From Candidatus Babeliales bacterium (GTDB lineage Bacteria > Babelota > Babeliae > Babelales > JANWKD01): a DNA stretch of 7,846 nt. The notes under the pieces were generated by a model that made no database searches, was not told the DNA's origin, and worked only from the letters and a program-made list of their open reading frames with translations. The stretch is taken from the NCBI GenBank assembly GCA_025451595.1, contig JANWKD010000093.1, forward strand, positions 1 through 7,846. The letters run 5' to 3'. This document shows, piece by piece, positions 5,842 through 7,846 of the stretch (position 1 is its first letter; each line of letters starts with the position of its first letter). Both the position numbers and the translations under genes were made by a program.

Positions 5842-5933
5842 AAATCCTGTATTTTCCAAACTATTATTTTGTATTTTTTATGTATCGGTTAAATCCGAAT
5901 CAATAATTATGTATTTATGTATGAAAGAAATAT

Positions 5934-6962
5934 ATGAGAAAAAGTTTTGCAAGTGATAATTATGCTGGCGTAGATCAAGCTATTATGCGAGCTATCATTG
6001 AAGCAAATAGTAATGATGTACCGGCATATGGCAATGATCAATATACCGCCCGTGCAGTTGAAGTGTTTAAAGAACATTTTGGACAAGATGTTGATGTTTA
6101 TTTTGTTTTTACCGGAACTGCAGCAAATGTCCTAGGATTGCAAACATTCATCCAATCACATCAAGTCATTATTTGTCCCGAAACAGCGCATATTAATACT
6201 GATGAATGCGGCGCAATAGAAAAATTTCTGGGCTCTAAGCTGCTCGCGGTGCCAACACGTGACGGTAAACTTACCATTGATGATATTAAGCCGCTATTAA
6301 CGTCGCTTGGCGATCAACATAGGGCTCAACCAAAGCTTATTTCAATAACACAATCGACAGAGTTGGGAACCATATATAGTGTTGAAGAAATAAAGCAGAT
6401 AGTAGATTTTGCGCATCAGTACAATATGTTTGTTCATGTAGATGGCGCTCGTCTTGCAAATGCAGCAGCTGCACTGGATCTGCCATTGCGCTCCTTTACC
6501 ACAGATCTTGGGGTCGATCTTATTACTTTTGGTGGTACCAAAAATGGTATGATGATGGGAGAAGCTGTTATATTTGCAAATAAAAAGATATCAAACGACT
6601 TTAAGTTTATTCGTAAACAAGGAATGCAGCTTGGCTCAAAAATGCGTTTTATTTCTGCTCAATTTATTGAATTATTGTCGAATAATCGTTGGTTTGATAA
6701 TGCAAAGCATGCTAATAAAATGGCACAACTGCTTGCACAAGAAGTTGCAAAAAATCCTTATATTCGACTTATGTATCCTGTCCAAGCAAATGGTGTTTTT
6801 GTCAAAATAGATCCCATGTATATTCCGTTGCTCCAACAAGAATATTCATTTTATGTTTGGGACGAAGTGCAGCATGTGGTGCGTTGGATGACGTCATTCA
6901 ATACGACCGAACAGGATGTCTATCAATTTGTTCAACTCATTAATGCTATTGTTAAAGGGTAA
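5934..6962 (+). CDS. ltaE: Low-specificity L-threonine aldolase (PLP enzyme)
   Basis: This 342-residue fold-type I PLP enzyme should split L-threonine/L-allo-threonine into glycine and acetaldehyde, in the cytoplasm. Seen in order: the N-terminal SDNYAGVD segment (7-14); the phosphate-binding GTAAN (61-65); the PETAH segment with His86, expected to stack on the cofactor ring; HVDGAR (168-173) with Asp170 for the pyridine nitrogen and Arg173; and GGTKNG with Lys203 as the cofactor-binding lysine. Length is normal for the family. The start has only a weak purine stretch (GAAAG, 5923-5927). The operon promoter at 5731-5759 leaves a long leader. The gene heads a tightly spaced run with alaX and a transporter gene, suggesting amino-acid catabolism or glycine supply. 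Other members of the beta-eliminating lyase group are possible, but the motifs favour threonine aldolase. Confidence 0.92.
   Translation: MRKSFASDNYAGVDQAIMRAIIEANSNDVPAYGNDQYTARAVEVFKEHFGQDVDVYFVFTGTAANVLGLQTFIQSHQVIICPETAHINTDECGAIEKFLGSKLLAVPTRDGKLTIDDIKPLLTSLGDQHRAQPKLISITQSTELGTIYSVEEIKQIVDFAHQYNMFVHVDGARLANAAAALDLPLRSFTTDLGVDLITFGGTKNGMMMGEAVIFANKKISNDFKFIRKQGMQLGSKMRFISAQFIELLSNNRWFDNAKHANKMAQLLAQEVAKNPYIRLMYPVQANGVFVKIDPMYIPLLQQEYSFYVWDEVQHVVRWMTSFNTTEQDVYQFVQLINAIVKG
6954..6959 (+). promoter_or_regulatory. Ribosome site of the alaX gene, inside the aldolase gene end
   Basis: AAAGGG lies in the last codons of the aldolase gene, 5 bases before the ATG at 6965. The aldolase stop and the alaX start are separated by 2 bases, so the two are probably translationally coupled. 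Confidence 0.7.
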
Positions 6963-6964
6963 TA

Positions 6965-7690
6965 ATGAATCTTTGTAAAACTAAATTGCTTTATCTTGAT
7001 GAAATGTATCGTTATCAAGCATCTGCTGAAATAATAAACATCATTGAATCTGATGAAAAAACGGCGCTTATTTTAGATCAAACAATTTTCTATCCACAAT
7101 CAGGAGGGCAGCCATCAGATAAAGGAATTATTACGCATGATCAAGCTGTATTTGCGGTTGAGAAAGTTATTTTTGGTGATGATTGCGTAGAACATATGGG
7201 TACTATTTCCAATGGTTCGTTTAAGATACAGGATCGTGTACAACTTACTATAGATGCAACGTTGCGACAATTGCATAATCGTTATCATTCAGCAGGCCAT
7301 TTAATTGATTATGGTTTAATCAATCTAGGATATCAATTAAAATCAACAAAGGCATACCATTTTCCACAAGGCGCTTATGTTGAATATGAAGGAACCTTAG
7401 AGCAGAATGTGCGTGAACAGTTAGTTTCTGCATTAACCGCTGAAGTGAATAAGCTTGTGCAAGAAGCATTGCCCGTATTGGTAAAAAGCTACTCCCAGCG
7501 AGAACTTATGAAAAAAATTCAAAAGCCAGTTGATGCTCAATGGCCGCTGCGTGGAATGTGGGTCAATAAGTATGGACCGATTATGTGTGGTGGCACGCAT
7601 GTTGCCAATACCGCTGATATTGGCAAAATAATTATTCGAAAAATAAAAAATAATGCGGGAAATCTCAGAATTAGTTATGAAGTAGAATAA
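6965..7690 (+). CDS. alaX: AlaX-type alanyl-tRNA editing protein
   Basis: This 241-residue free-standing homologue of the alanyl-tRNA synthetase editing domain should hydrolyse Ser- or Gly-tRNA(Ala). Seen: the FYPQSGGQPSDKG segment (42-54), shared with the AlaRS C-terminal region; the zinc/active-site motif His108-x3-His112 (HSAGH, usually HTATH or HSAQH); and the second motif Cys208-x3-His212 (CGGTH). The length and the N-terminal glycine-rich beta-barrel segment fit the medium AlaX class (AlaX-M), with no long C-terminal oligomerisation domain. The protein is cytoplasmic. Its ribosome site lies within the end of the aldolase gene, and the transporter gene starts 14 bases after its stop, so it sits mid-operon. 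An editing enzyme next to a glycine-forming aldolase suggests protection against mischarging when glycine rises. That link is inference. Confidence 0.9.
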   Translation: MNLCKTKLLYLDEMYRYQASAEIINIIESDEKTALILDQTIFYPQSGGQPSDKGIITHDQAVFAVEKVIFGDDCVEHMGTISNGSFKIQDRVQLTIDATLRQLHNRYHSAGHLIDYGLINLGYQLKSTKAYHFPQGAYVEYEGTLEQNVREQLVSALTAEVNKLVQEALPVLVKSYSQRELMKKIQKPVDAQWPLRGMWVNKYGPIMCGGTHVANTADIGKIIIRKIKNNAGNLRISYEVE

Positions 7691-7704
7691 GAGGATTTGT
7701 AATT

Positions 7705-7846
7705 ATGAATCAACAATCTCGTACATTAAATTTTTGGTCAGTTTTTGCGCTGGTGACCGGCAGTCAGATTGGTTCTGGCGTGTTTATGTTGCCAACAGCG
7801 TTAGCACCGTATGGTTGGTATGCATTAATCGGATGGTTATGTTCCG
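7705..7846 (+). CDS. APC-family amino-acid transporter, N-terminus only
   Basis: The first 47 residues are visible before the window ends. After a short polar start (MNQQSRTLNFW) comes a first membrane helix with G-S-Q-I-G-S-G-V-F-M-L-P (about 19-30). This is the unwound substrate-binding GSxIGSGIF motif of the amino acid-polyamine-organocation superfamily. A second hydrophobic segment (about 36-47) begins at the edge. These inner-membrane carriers bring in amino acids or exchange them for products; basic amino-acid/polyamine antiporters are the closest-looking group, but the substrate cannot be told from this part. AGAGGA (7690-7695) lies 9 bases before the ATG and overlaps the end of the alaX gene. 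As the third gene of the run, it probably imports an amino acid handled by the two enzymes upstream. Confidence 0.85.
   Translation, partial: MNQQSRTLNFWSVFALVTGSQIGSGVFMLPTALAPYGWYALIGWLCS

Noticed and set aside
6574..6810. Short plus-strand frame inside the aldolase gene
   Set aside because: It overlaps the conserved aldolase frame throughout and has no start signal.
1..7846. tRNA or rRNA genes, CRISPR arrays, insertion sequences
   Set aside because: No cloverleaf-like segment, no regularly spaced repeats, and no transposase or terminal inverted repeats were seen by eye on either strand.

Overview
The window is AT-rich (by eye about one third G+C) and densely packed bacterial DNA. Most genes have a Shine-Dalgarno site and sigma70-type promoters can be read. 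It combines secreted proteins, a probable toxin/immunity pair, and an amino-acid gene run (aldolase, aminoacyl-tRNA proofreading, permease). This gene mix and base composition fit a host-associated bacterium of the Candidatus Dependentiae (TM6) type or a similar intracellular lineage. That placement is an inference: there is no rRNA or marker gene here.

Layout. (1) 1-742, minus: a secreted glycoside hydrolase family 5 (GH5) gene. It keeps the Asn-Glu-Pro acid/base motif but is cut by a frame break next to a 5-base A/T tract. The reading continues in another frame off the window edge. (2) 842-1216, plus: a short exported or membrane protein of unknown function, with a clear promoter that moves its start to 908. 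(3) 1289-2050, plus: an exported D-alanyl-D-alanine dipeptidase of the VanX/DdpX family, followed by a hairpin with a T run. (4) 2171-2722, minus: an acidic protein of unknown function with a good promoter of its own. (5) 2823-5292, plus: a 687-residue Sec-targeted protein with a C-terminal EndoU-type ribonuclease toxin domain, followed 4 bases later by a small, very acidic protein that is the probable immunity partner. (6) 5293-5643, minus: a MazG-like/dCTP pyrophosphatase, stop-to-stop with the immunity gene. (7) 5644-5933: a divergent control region with two promoters and several AT-rich palindromes. (8) 5934 to the window end, plus: low-specificity threonine aldolase, AlaX-type alanyl-tRNA editing protein and the start of an APC-family amino-acid transporter, spaced as one operon.

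How the parts fit. The last three genes look like an amino-acid scavenging unit: import, breakdown of threonine-type beta-hydroxy amino acids to glycine, and removal of wrongly charged Gly/Ser from tRNA-Ala. The dipeptidase and GH5 enzyme act outside the cytoplasm on wall-derived or polysaccharide substrates. The most notable item is the EndoU toxin/immunity pair. It has a simple Sec signal and a cysteine-bearing N-terminal half of unknown delivery function, and no recognisable CdiA, T6SS or MafB delivery module.
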